Source: Picosynechococcus sp. PCC 7003 (lineage in GTDB: Bacteria; Cyanobacteriota; Cyanobacteriia; Cyanobacteriales; MRBY01). Taken from it: 34,738 nucleotides of DNA. Positions 1 to 6,070 of the stretch are shown here, piece after piece (the stretch's first letter is position 1; every line of letters begins with the position of its first letter). The notes below the pieces were generated by a model. The model saw nothing but the letters and a program-made list of their open reading frames with translations, had not been told where the DNA came from and searched no databases. Where the stretch lies: contig NZ_CP016475.1 of the NCBI RefSeq assembly GCF_001693255.1, forward strand, positions 1 to 34,738, written 5' to 3'. The translations under genes and the position numbers were made by a program.

Positions 1-639
1 ATGATTATTACCCTCAGTTCCCTTAAAGGCGGGAGCGGGAAATCAACCTTGGCAATCCATCTCGCCCATGCGATCGCCCTATCAAAGCGACGAGTTTTGT
101 TAGTCGATGCCGATCCCCAAGGAAGTGCTCAAGGCTGGTCAGCCGCACGAGAAGAAAAGCCGCCCTTTACTGTAATTGGGATGGCACGAAATACTTTGCA
201 CCGAGATTTGCCTGACATCGCCAAAGACTATGACCATGTGGTGATTGATACGCCCCCACGGGTTAGTGCCCTAGCTCGAACAGCGATCCTTGCCGCTGAT
301 TTGGTGTTGATTCCAGTCCAGCCCAGTTCCTACGATGTTTGGGCAGCATCAGAAACCGTCATCCTCATCGATGAAGCCCAAGGATTTAAACCAGATATCA
401 AAGCCGCATTCATCATTAACCGTCGCATTCCCAATACTGTTATTGGTCGTGATGTGGAAGAGGCTTTATCTGAATATGACCTTCCCACACTACCGCAGGC
501 GATCGCCCAACGGGTAGCGTTTAGTGAGTCCTCATCTGGCCATACCGTCATGGAAATGTCGGCGACAAGTTCTGCCTCAAAAGAAGTTTTGAAATTTGCC
601 AAAGACATTTTGAAATTAATGGAGGTTAAAAAATGGTAG
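1..639 (+). CDS. parA: ParA-family partition ATPase
   Basis: A Walker-type ATPase that would move or position plasmid copies with its DNA-binding partner. The deviant Walker A motif KGGSGKST lies at residues 9-16 with the signature first lysine. LLVDADPQGSA (about 33-43) is the A' motif and DHVVIDTPP (about 78-86) the Walker B region. At 212 aa it is a short ParA without an N-terminal HTH, the type usually paired with a small ribbon-helix-helix protein, which is what follows with a 7-bp overlap. The start is the first base of the window. No Shine-Dalgarno sequence precedes it across the circular junction; tandem octamers run right up to the ATG, so they probably act as operator as well as centromere. 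Confidence 0.95.
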   Translation: MIITLSSLKGGSGKSTLAIHLAHAIALSKRRVLLVDADPQGSAQGWSAAREEKPPFTVIGMARNTLHRDLPDIAKDYDHVVIDTPPRVSALARTAILAADLVLIPVQPSSYDVWAASETVILIDEAQGFKPDIKAAFIINRRIPNTVIGRDVEEALSEYDLPTLPQAIAQRVAFSESSSGHTVMEMSATSSASKEVLKFAKDILKLMEVKKW

Positions 640-944
640 CGAAGAAAAGCCGTATTGCTCGAAATCCAAAATCTAACCCAATGCCTCAAGCCGCTGACGA
701 ATGGATTAACAAAGGAGGCACAGACCCAGAACTTACTACTAATGAAGCAGTTACTCTCCCACCGTCTCAGCCCGAAGCCCCCGAAGATAAACAGCAGGGT
801 AAAAAATATCCCCATCGGATCAGCTTTGATATGGCTAGTGCTCAGTACAAACGCTTGAAATATGCCGCCTTTGACAGCGATCGAAGCATGAATGAGATCT
901 TACGGGAAGCCGCTGAAGAGTGGATGAAAGCACGTGATTACTGA
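633..944 (+). CDS. Ribbon-helix-helix centromere-binding protein (ParB/ParG-like)
   Basis: Probable DNA-binding partner of ParA. The first 45 residues are polar and Pro/Gln-rich, as in the mobile tails of ParG or omega proteins that stimulate ParA. Residues about 57-103 fit a ribbon-helix-helix fold: strand HRISFDM, then helix SAQYKRLKYAAF, then helix MNEILREAAEEWM. The ATG overlaps the parA stop region, and GGAGG lies just upstream inside parA. The last five codons and the stop lie inside the octamer array at 929-976, so its own coding end carries likely binding sites. Function is inferred from fold and position. Confidence 0.85.
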   Translation: MVAKKSRIARNPKSNPMPQAADEWINKGGTDPELTTNEAVTLPPSQPEAPEDKQQGKKYPHRISFDMASAQYKRLKYAAFDSDRSMNEILREAAEEWMKARDY

Positions 945-976
945 ACCAAGTGAATAAGTGATTACGTGAATAAGTG
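929..976 (+). repeat. Octamer array downstream of the partition genes (centromere candidate)
   Basis: Six contiguous 8-bp units in minus orientation: AATAAGTG (969), ATTACGTG (961), AATAAGTG (953), ACCAAGTG (945), ATTACTGA (937) and AGCACGTG (929). On the minus strand the units read CACTTATT, CACGTAAT and so on, like the arrays near 34640-34736. The first two units lie within the preceding coding sequence. An 8-bp period with an AATCACTT-like core resembles the WATCACW heptads bound by omega-type ribbon-helix-helix proteins. Confidence 0.75.
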
Positions 977-1190
977 GAAACGTTTTCTCGAAGAGAACAT
1001 ATAGTTTATGTCACTGGTCTTAGAAACCTGCGGCTTAGAATATCCTCATGTCCAGAAGGTCTAATGCCGCTCAAGTAAATCTCTTTTAAAGGTTGTGCTT
1101 AAATTTCTATGTCGCGTTATGTACCTTTGTTGGAAAAATCCAACTGCGTCATCGAGGAATAATAGCTGCTTTCTAGTCTTCAAAAAGAAT

Positions 1191-1222
1191 CAAGTAATTA
1201 AGTAAGCACGTAATCACTTGCT
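1191..1222 (+). repeat. Second downstream octamer array
   Basis: Four contiguous 8-bp units: CAAGTAAT, TAAGTAAG, CACGTAAT and CACTTGCT. It belongs to the same family as 929-976 and 34640-34736, 215 bp further on, and is likely another cluster of partition-protein binding sites. Confidence 0.65.
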
Positions 1223-1909
1223 TGGTCTTTCCCAGTATAATCCCGCACCTTTTTAATTGTCTGAATCTATAGCTGACATCGGGTCAATGTTGAGGCTCTC
1301 TGAAAAATAGGGAAACTGCGATCGCCGGAGGTTATTTTATGGCGCACAAAAACCATGGCCATAGTCCCCTGGTTTAAGTTCGGGGGACAGGAAATCAGGA
1401 GTCGTCCGCGCAGATGCGCCGATGACGATTGTCTCTAATATTTCAAAAGCCGCTTTCAGCCGCTTTACCCGTCCCCATGGGGGTTATTGCCTACCGTTCG
1501 CCCACTGCCCACCAAGTCTTATCCTGCTGCCCCAGATAGTCCTGTTCCCAAAGGTTACTTGCCGCCAAGAAAACAGCTACTTGCCCAACCCCTTCCCGTT
1601 ACTGGTAAGTATAGGCGGAGCGACAGGCTAGAAATAAGGATGCCGCACGATCGCGGCGTAATTACGCTTCCTTAGCCGCGAAAAGGCATTTTAGCAACAC
1701 CAGTCCGCCGGAGTGCGTTAGCCCGTGTCTTTTTACGTTGGCCTCCTACGTCGGCGATCGTTGGCTGTCGGGCAGTTTTTATACGTTGGGGCCTAAGCAA
1801 GCTACGTCCCTATCCCGGCGTTTGTGGCGTGCTTTTTCTTTTTCTTGGGCGGCACGTCGCTAGTAGAAAGAGAGAGAGGGGTGGGTTAGAGGGGGTAGGG
1901 GCGCGCGCA
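1223..1909. other. Non-coding stretch with one cassette-site palindrome
   Basis: I see no credible gene here; the short open frames have no ribosome site and no recognisable product. It holds a copy of the cassette-site palindrome (1333-1352), an adjacent hairpin with GTCCCC at 1364-1369 and GGGGAC at 1383-1388, some HIP1 sites, and a purine-rich tract at about 1862-1900 just before the adenine-poor tract. Confidence 0.6.
1333..1352 (+). repeat. Cassette-site palindrome, copy A
   Basis: Reads TATTTTATGGCGCACAAAAA: arms TTTTATG and CACAAAA around a short centre, flanked by GGT and CC. The same 20 bases recur at 9740-9759 and in reverse at 7713-7732. It is the leftmost copy and lies outside the main cluster. 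Confidence 0.7.
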
Positions 1910-2047
1910 GCGTGTTTTTTTGTCCTCTTGTGTGTTGTCTAGGTGCGGGTTGCCTGTGGTTCCTGTCCGGCTGTTTTTTCGCCTGGGGGCTGTTGGTTTG
2001 TGCCGTGGCCCCCCTGCCGCTTGTGGGCCTTGCGGCCCTGCGGGTTT
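1910..2047. other. Adenine-depleted tract 1
   Basis: Only one A (position 1941) occurs in 138 bases of the plus strand; 1942-2047 has none. The composition matches the longer tract at 13094-13777, and the lone A again sits in a TAG triplet. A GGGGGC...GGCCCCCC hairpin lies near 1985-2014. It abuts the stop codon of the minus-strand gene. No start codon or product supports translation. Confidence 0.6.
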
Positions 2048-2465
2048 AGATCAGAGTTAGCTGTCTTTGTTCTGCCCAGCTCGGTGCTTGGCTACCGTCG
2101 AGAGGGTAGATTGTCACCTTTAGCCCTTTTTTGATTGCATAGGCGATAGTTCCCCAGGTGCCGCTCCCGTGGCCGCTGAAGGGTTTTGTGGGGGTGCAGG
2201 TTTCCGGGCAGGGTTTGTTAGGGAAAGCGATTAGCTCGGTGGCGTCGTTTACCATGCGTTGACTGCGGGCGGCGAACTGCCATCTTTCCCGGCCTTCCAC
2301 ATGGTAGATGGTGAGGTCTGTTTTTTCTGTGTAGTGTTCTGCTACTAGGGCGTCTAGCCCTTTAGCATCTCCCACTCCGACCGCTGGAGGGTTTGCGGGG
2401 AGTAGGTTTAGCACTTGTTTGGTCTCTTGTGGTGTGAGTTTTCTAGGGCCGCTGAATGCGAGCAT
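2046..2465 (-). CDS. SLOG/DprA-like Rossmann-fold protein
   Basis: A 139-aa protein with the pattern of SLOG-superfamily nucleotide or nucleic-acid binding domains: an opening LAFSGPRKL strand-loop, VGVGDAKGLDALV (about 31-43), ARSQRMVNDATELIAFP (about 66-82), and a Gly-rich SGHGSGTWGTIAYAIKKG (about 96-113) before a final strand. SLOG proteins include DprA (DNA uptake), YpsA and nucleotide-signal sensors in defence systems; I cannot choose among these. It stands alone, divergent from the small-gene operon, and the GTTAAC dyad at 2504-2519 is 39 bp upstream of its start, so the two may be co-regulated. Only weak purine-rich sequence precedes the ATG. Confidence 0.75.
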   Translation of the reverse strand: MLAFSGPRKLTPQETKQVLNLLPANPPAVGVGDAKGLDALVAEHYTEKTDLTIYHVEGRERWQFAARSQRMVNDATELIAFPNKPCPETCTPTKPFSGHGSGTWGTIAYAIKKGLKVTIYPLDGSQAPSWAEQRQLTLI

Positions 2466-2503
2466 AGCTTGTTCTCTCTCTTTACTAGCTACCTCTATAT
2501 TTT

Positions 2504-2519
2504 ACCTTGTTAACTAGGT
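2504..2519. promoter_or_regulatory. GTTAAC dyad between divergent genes (operator candidate)
   Basis: ACCTTGTTAACTAGGT is a 16-bp near-perfect dyad centred on GTTAAC. Its core CTTGTTAACTAG recurs exactly at 5628-5639, and a perfect-palindrome version lies at 2573-2584. It is upstream of the minus-strand SLOG gene. Confidence 0.55.
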
Positions 2520-2572
2520 GTATTACCTGCTTTATACATCAGTTTTTCTTATGGGTTATTTGAGTGTTTTTG

Positions 2573-2602
2573 CTTGTTAACAAGGTGGTTTACGGCTATA
2601 AT
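2573..2602 (+). promoter_or_regulatory. Promoter with overlapping operator for the ardA operon
   Basis: A -35 box TTGTTA (2574-2579), a 17-bp spacer and a consensus -10 box TATAAT (2597-2602) precede the first gene by about 70 bp. The -35 box is embedded in the perfect 12-bp palindrome CTTGTTAACAAG (2573-2584), so a protein bound there would block RNA polymerase. Confidence 0.7.
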
Positions 2603-2673
2603 AGAAGCAGGCAAGGAGGGAAATCCTACCTTCCCCCCAAGCCCTAACAACCACAACTAAGGACAAGTTAGTT

Positions 2674-3018
2674 ATGACTGCTTTAGATATTTTACGGCAG
2701 CTATCGGAGATGGCTGACCGGACGGCCTATAACACGACGATTGGCCGCTACCAATTCGAGACTAGAGACGAAGAACTTCCGGCAGGGGTTCGAGTTTGCT
2801 GGAATACCCGTTATCGTTTCAGCTTTACCGCTGTTACCAGTTTTCATGGGGAAATTTGCGCCGAATCAGACATGGAGTTTTCCCAGCCCCTCACCAACGC
2901 AGACATCGAGGACGAATGGCGTGACCTTGCCTATGGTTGCAGTTATTTTGAGGCGCACAGCTTAGAGATTAAATATCCTTGCTGTGACCTGTTTCCTTCT
3001 GATTGGTTGCCTTACTAG
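2674..3018 (+). CDS. Hypothetical protein, first gene of the ardA operon
   Basis: I do not recognise this 114-aa acidic protein. It begins with an amphipathic helix (TALDILRQLSEMAD), continues with mixed strands containing several Trp, Tyr and Cys residues, and ends in CCDLFPSDWLPY. AAGGA 11 bases upstream and the promoter at 2574-2602 support the start. It leads a run of short genes that includes ardA, and plasmid genes in this position are often small antirestriction or accessory proteins; its own role is unknown. Confidence 0.75.
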   Translation: MTALDILRQLSEMADRTAYNTTIGRYQFETRDEELPAGVRVCWNTRYRFSFTAVTSFHGEICAESDMEFSQPLTNADIEDEWRDLAYGCSYFEAHSLEIKYPCCDLFPSDWLPY

Positions 3019-3032
3019 GGGAGGGATTAGTG

Positions 3033-3230
3033 ATGCTTTATTTCGTCCATGATTCCCAGGGCGGCCACCTAACCACTAGCCCCCACCCTGCTGATTTTGC
3101 CGAGCCTATTGTGATCATCCGACGCGGCGATCGCCCGGCCATTGTTGACCACGGGAAAGCAGTAATCGCTCTTTTTAAGCAACATCCCAAAAGCACGGCA
3201 TTTATCCCCTTAGAGGATCTGCCCTTTTAG
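3033..3230 (+). CDS. Small hypothetical protein
   Basis: A 65-aa protein, not recognised. I chose the ATG at 3033 because GGGGAGGG (3018-3025) gives a strong, well-spaced ribosome site; an in-frame TTG at 3003 overlaps the previous gene and has none. The sequence (MLYFVHDSQGGHLTT, then IVIIRRGDRPAIVDHG) suggests a compact beta-rich fold. It lies 14 bp after the previous gene and is probably co-transcribed with it and ardA. Confidence 0.65.
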   Translation: MLYFVHDSQGGHLTTSPHPADFAEPIVIIRRGDRPAIVDHGKAVIALFKQHPKSTAFIPLEDLPF

Positions 3231-3296
3231 TTCATTGGGGGCATTGTCCCCCACCCCTACCGCTTCAACTTTTCAGAATTTTAGGAATTAAAAATC

Positions 3297-3851
3297 ATGC
3301 TTACTTTAACCGATACCCCTCGGATCTATGTCGCTTGCCTTGCGGCCTACAACAACGGTTTTTTACATGGGGCTTGGATTGATGCAGACCAAGACGCCGA
3401 AGACATCCGCAAAGAAGTGCGAGAAATGCTCAAGACTTCTCCCGCTTGGAAAATTGGCGACATTTGCGAAGAATGGGCCATACATGATTACGAGGGTTTC
3501 GAGGGTATCCGCCTTAGCGAGTGGGAACCTTTCGAGACTGTATCAGCCCTAGCCCAGGCGATCGCCGACCATGGCCCAGCCTTTGCCGCCTATTATTCAA
3601 CCGTCACCTATGGCGATCGCGTAGCGGATACTGTCGCCCGGTTTGAGGAAGACTATCGCGGCACCTATGACAGTAAAAAAGATTTTGTCATGGAGATGCT
3701 AGACGAATGCGGAACCCTTGACGCTTGGGAAGCAGCAGGAATGAACCTGGGCTATATCGACTTTGAAGCGATCGCCCGTGACTGGTTCATTAATGACTAC
3801 TTTGCGGAGCCAGCCCCCAATTATCAGATCTACGTTTTCGCTTACCAGTAA
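3297..3851 (+). CDS. ardA: ArdA antirestriction protein
   Basis: ArdA proteins are strongly acidic mimics of bent DNA that bind type I restriction-modification enzymes and block them, usually just after a plasmid enters a new cell. This 184-aa protein has the family's length, charge and hallmark opening: PRIYVACLAAYNNGFLHGAWIDA at about residues 8-30 (shown here as one motif block), then EDIRKEVREML and the acidic EWAIHDYEGFEGIRLSEWEP (about 60-79). AGGA upstream supports the start. It is third in the small-gene operon. The same plasmid carries a full type I system at 27142-34408, so ArdA either spares the incoming plasmid from other hosts' enzymes or tempers its own. Confidence 0.93.
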   Translation: MLTLTDTPRIYVACLAAYNNGFLHGAWIDADQDAEDIRKEVREMLKTSPAWKIGDICEEWAIHDYEGFEGIRLSEWEPFETVSALAQAIADHGPAFAAYYSTVTYGDRVADTVARFEEDYRGTYDSKKDFVMEMLDECGTLDAWEAAGMNLGYIDFEAIARDWFINDYFAEPAPNYQIYVFAYQ

Positions 3852-3916
3852 TCCCCCCAAAGCCTAGCCCCCACCTTGGGGGCACTATCCCAAACATTTA
3901 CTTTTCAGGAAAAATC

Positions 3917-4432
3917 ATGAACACTTTATTTGAAATCACCGCAGACATTCGCCTACTCGAAGAACTTCTGGACAATGCCGACGACCAAAACCAAGAACAG
4001 ACGATCCTTAATTTCCTTGCAGACTCCCAAGCTGACTTGAAGACCAAGGTTGATAACTATGTCGAACTGATCCAGGAACTACAAGCGAGAGCGATCGCCC
4101 GCAAAGACCGAGCCAAGCAGATCCAGGAACTTGCTCGCAATGATGAAAGCAAAGCCAAACGCCTCAAGACTTTACTGCAAACCCACCTGCAATCCCTCGA
4201 CATCAAACGCCTGGACACAGAACGGCATCGAGTGACCATTGCGAAAAATGGTGGGAAAGCACCCCTGATTTTACGGGAAGATCTCAATGTGGAAGACCTA
4301 CCCCAACAATTCCAAAAAGTCACCATCGAACCCGACACCACCGCAATCCGTGAGGCCATTGAAGCAGGCGACGAGACAGCCCAGGCGATCGCCCACCTTG
4401 GCGAACGAGGTCAGTCCATTCGTATTAAGTAA
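3917..4432 (+). CDS. Siphovirus Gp157-like protein
   Basis: A 171-aa highly charged helical protein with the plan of the phage Gp157 family: an N-terminal helix (TLFEITADIRLLEELLD), a long coiled-coil centre rich in Lys, Arg, Gln and Glu (about 40-95), then a short strand domain (HRVTIAKNGGKAPLILRED) and EDLPQQFQKVTIEPDTTAIREAIEAG. Gp157 genes sit in phage early or recombination modules; their biochemistry is not settled. Here it lies between ardA and a Rad52-type annealing protein, consistent with a borrowed phage recombination segment. AGGAAAAATC upstream matches the ribosome site of ardA. Confidence 0.85.
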   Translation: MNTLFEITADIRLLEELLDNADDQNQEQTILNFLADSQADLKTKVDNYVELIQELQARAIARKDRAKQIQELARNDESKAKRLKTLLQTHLQSLDIKRLDTERHRVTIAKNGGKAPLILREDLNVEDLPQQFQKVTIEPDTTAIREAIEAGDETAQAIAHLGERGQSIRIK

Positions 4433-4466
4433 CCTGCCGTAAACTTAGCCCTCCTCAGTGGGGGGC

Positions 4467-4649
4467 ATGACCAATCCCATGAACAAACCCAACGCTAAAG
4501 CCATGGCCCAGGAGCTTATCAAACTCCGTAACTACATCGAGCAGCACTATTCCCGTACCTGGAATGTAGAAGAAGCCCTTGGTAAACCTGGCACTACCCG
4601 ACTCTACAAACTTTTTGAACAAGCAGAAGAAATTTTATTGGAAGAATAA
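4467..4649 (+). CDS. Small hypothetical protein in the recombination operon
   Basis: A 60-aa, mostly helical protein that I do not recognise (AMAQELIKLRNYIEQHY, then LYKLFEQAEEILLEE). The start is uncertain: ATG at 4467 follows a G-run too closely for a normal ribosome site, while ATG at 4479 is better spaced. It ends 5 bp before the next gene, so translation is probably coupled to the annealing protein. Confidence 0.6.
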   Translation: MTNPMNKPNAKAMAQELIKLRNYIEQHYSRTWNVEEALGKPGTTRLYKLFEQAEEILLEE

Positions 4650-4654
4650 ATACT

Positions 4655-5083
4655 ATGACCACCATCACAAGCCCTCAAACCCAACGCCCCAGTAGCATCG
4701 GTGAATGGACATTGAAGCAAACCATTGAAACATTATCCCGACCTATTCCCGCATCCATGCTTGGCACAAAAGACCGGAATATCACTTATCTCCCCTGGCA
4801 CAATGCCGTCAAAATCCTTGATAAATATTGCCCCGGCTGGACTTGGGAAATTGTCACCATTCAAGCCAGCGGCGATCGCCTTTTCCTTACAGGAAGATTA
4901 ACCCTCACTGTGGCCGAGGGAAACATATACCGTGAAGCCACTGGCACCGAAACGCTCAAACTGGTGAAGCGCACCGGAGAAGTTGTTGAACACCCCTATG
5001 GCGATCCGTCGAGTAACGCCGAGAGTATGGCTTTCCGGCGAGCCTGCGCAAAGTTTGGCTTAGGACTCTACCTCTACCAGTAA
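4655..5083 (+). CDS. Rad52-type single-strand annealing protein
   Basis: Single-strand annealing proteins of the Rad52/Rad22 group pair complementary single strands in recombination and phage-style repair. This 142-aa protein has the conserved N-terminal core only: ITYLPWHNAVKILDKYCPGW (about 43-62), a central strand set with a GDRLFLTGRLTLTV pattern, and the C-terminal signature SSNAESMAFRRACAKFGLGL (about 119-138), where DNA-contacting residues lie in the family. It follows the Gp157-like gene. A PD-(D/E)XK exonuclease-like gene at 22762 could be a distant partner; none is adjacent. Family assignment is by motif recognition. Confidence 0.8.
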   Translation: MTTITSPQTQRPSSIGEWTLKQTIETLSRPIPASMLGTKDRNITYLPWHNAVKILDKYCPGWTWEIVTIQASGDRLFLTGRLTLTVAEGNIYREATGTETLKLVKRTGEVVEHPYGDPSSNAESMAFRRACAKFGLGLYLYQ

Positions 5084-5090
5084 TTGACCC

Positions 5091-5273
5091 ATGCAAGCTT
5101 ATTTCCTCACTCACGATTTAACCATTAAGCTCGTACAGGTTGACTCTATTTGCAAAGAAACCCACACCGTTACGATTAATGGTGATCGCCAACTCCGACT
5201 CACAGAAAAAGGAGCTTACTTCGCTACTATGAAAGGCGTCAAAAACGCTCTAAAAACAATCCTTGGTGAATAA
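5091..5273 (+). CDS. Small hypothetical protein
   Basis: A 60-aa basic protein starting 7 bp after the annealing-protein stop. It looks beta-rich (IKLVQVDSI, HTVTINGDRQLRLT) with a C-terminal helix (MKGVKNALKTILG). It has no recognised family and no good ribosome site, so translation would depend on coupling. Confidence 0.55.
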   Translation: MQAYFLTHDLTIKLVQVDSICKETHTVTINGDRQLRLTEKGAYFATMKGVKNALKTILGE

Positions 5274-5333
5274 ATAGCCTAATCGACCCGGGCACGTCGC
5301 AAAACTGCCCCATTTCCCCTTGATACAAATGAT

Positions 5334-5564
5334 ATGGATACAAGCACAGCTAAAGCCCTCGGCCACGAGTTTACCCGCACCGCTCTCACTGAACTCAGCC
5401 TAGATGATGACCCCACAGCATTCAAGCGATTTATTCTTGACCACCAAGCAACCCCCCAAATTCTTAACGCCCCACCCCTAATCAAACAAGCATTTAAGGA
5501 AGGCATTCTCGAAGCAATGCTTGAAATTGCATTGGCAGAACACCAAGACGTTTGTGGTGCATGA
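5334..5564 (+). CDS. Small hypothetical acidic helical protein
   Basis: A 76-aa protein, probably all helical (FTRTALTELSLDDDPTAF, LIKQAFKEGILEAMLEIALAEH). I do not recognise it. It ends the small-gene operon, 60 bp after the previous gene. No convincing Shine-Dalgarno sequence precedes the ATG, which lowers confidence. Confidence 0.55.
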   Translation: MDTSTAKALGHEFTRTALTELSLDDDPTAFKRFILDHQATPQILNAPPLIKQAFKEGILEAMLEIALAEHQDVCGA

Positions 5565-5627
5565 TCCCCGTAGCAGCATTTAGCTCTTTTTGGGCCACTC
5601 ATTCACTCTGCTAAACAGTAGAATAGA

Positions 5628-5639
5628 CTTGTTAACTAG
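5628..5639. promoter_or_regulatory. GTTAAC dyad upstream of a ribbon-helix-helix gene
   Basis: CTTGTTAACTAG is identical to the core at 2506-2517. It lies just after a -10-like TAGAAT (5619-5624) and immediately before the AGAGGA ribosome site of the gene at 5650, so a bound protein would block transcription. It fits an autoregulatory operator. Confidence 0.55.
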
Positions 5640-5649
5640 AGGAAAAGCC

Positions 5650-5898
5650 ATGTCAAAACTAGACACTCTCCCTAAAAAATTTCAGGAAGTAGCCCGTGCA
5701 AAATATGGCGACCTCAAAAAAAATGAAGAAATGTACCCTTCTGTTTTTGGCGTCAGATTACCCGTGGACATTGCGGAAAAACTACTGAAAGAGGATGGCA
5801 GTAAAAACACTCCCTTACTGAGGAGCATCCTCATGAAAGTCATTCGTGAGCATCCTGACCTCCTAGAAGAAATTAAGCAGGAATTAGGCGACGTCTAA
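5650..5898 (+). CDS. Ribbon-helix-helix regulator candidate
   Basis: An 82-aa protein with a ribbon-helix-helix-like centre: strand and helix VFGVRLPVDIAEKLLKE (about 32-48), a linker, then helix TPLLRSILMKVIREH (about 54-68). The start at 5650 follows AGAGGA with good spacing; a longer frame from 5590 would run through the promoter. The shared dyad CTTGTTAACTAG in its own leader and at two sites at the head of the ardA operon suggests it represses itself and that operon. Repression is inference; the fold call is by pattern. Confidence 0.7.
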   Translation: MSKLDTLPKKFQEVARAKYGDLKKNEEMYPSVFGVRLPVDIAEKLLKEDGSKNTPLLRSILMKVIREHPDLLEEIKQELGDV

Positions 5899-5969
5899 GT
5901 ACCCAATTCATTTGTTAAGTCAGGTGTTTTCTGGGAACAGTGAAGTGCTGAACCTGATTGCTCTTGGTG

Positions 5970-5999
5970 TTGATTTTTGTATATCTGTCTATCTATAAT
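5970..5999 (+). promoter_or_regulatory. Promoter of the methyltransferase locus
   Basis: TTGATT (5970-5975), an 18-bp spacer and TATAAT (5994-5999) form a good sigma-70-type promoter. Transcription would start near 6006, inside the long hairpin that follows. Confidence 0.6.
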
Positions 6000-6000
6000 A

Positions 6001-6052
6001 CCTCCGTATCTTTTGTATACACCTATACATATTCTTTACGGAGGTTCCCTTT
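6001..6052 (+). promoter_or_regulatory. Long leader hairpin before the methyltransferase locus
   Basis: CCTCCGTA (6001-6008) pairs perfectly with TACGGAGG (6037-6044). An inner stem of GTATA and TATAC lies between, and TTCCCTTTTTTT follows. It could be an attenuator or an operator for autoregulation. The downstream arm contains GGAGG, but the first start codon is 27 bp away. Confidence 0.5.
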
Positions 6053-6070
6053 TTTTCAGGGTGCATAGAC

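Noticed and set aside
1422-1675. Two overlapping short plus-strand frames
   Set aside because: Composition is not protein-like and there is no ribosome site or recognisable product.
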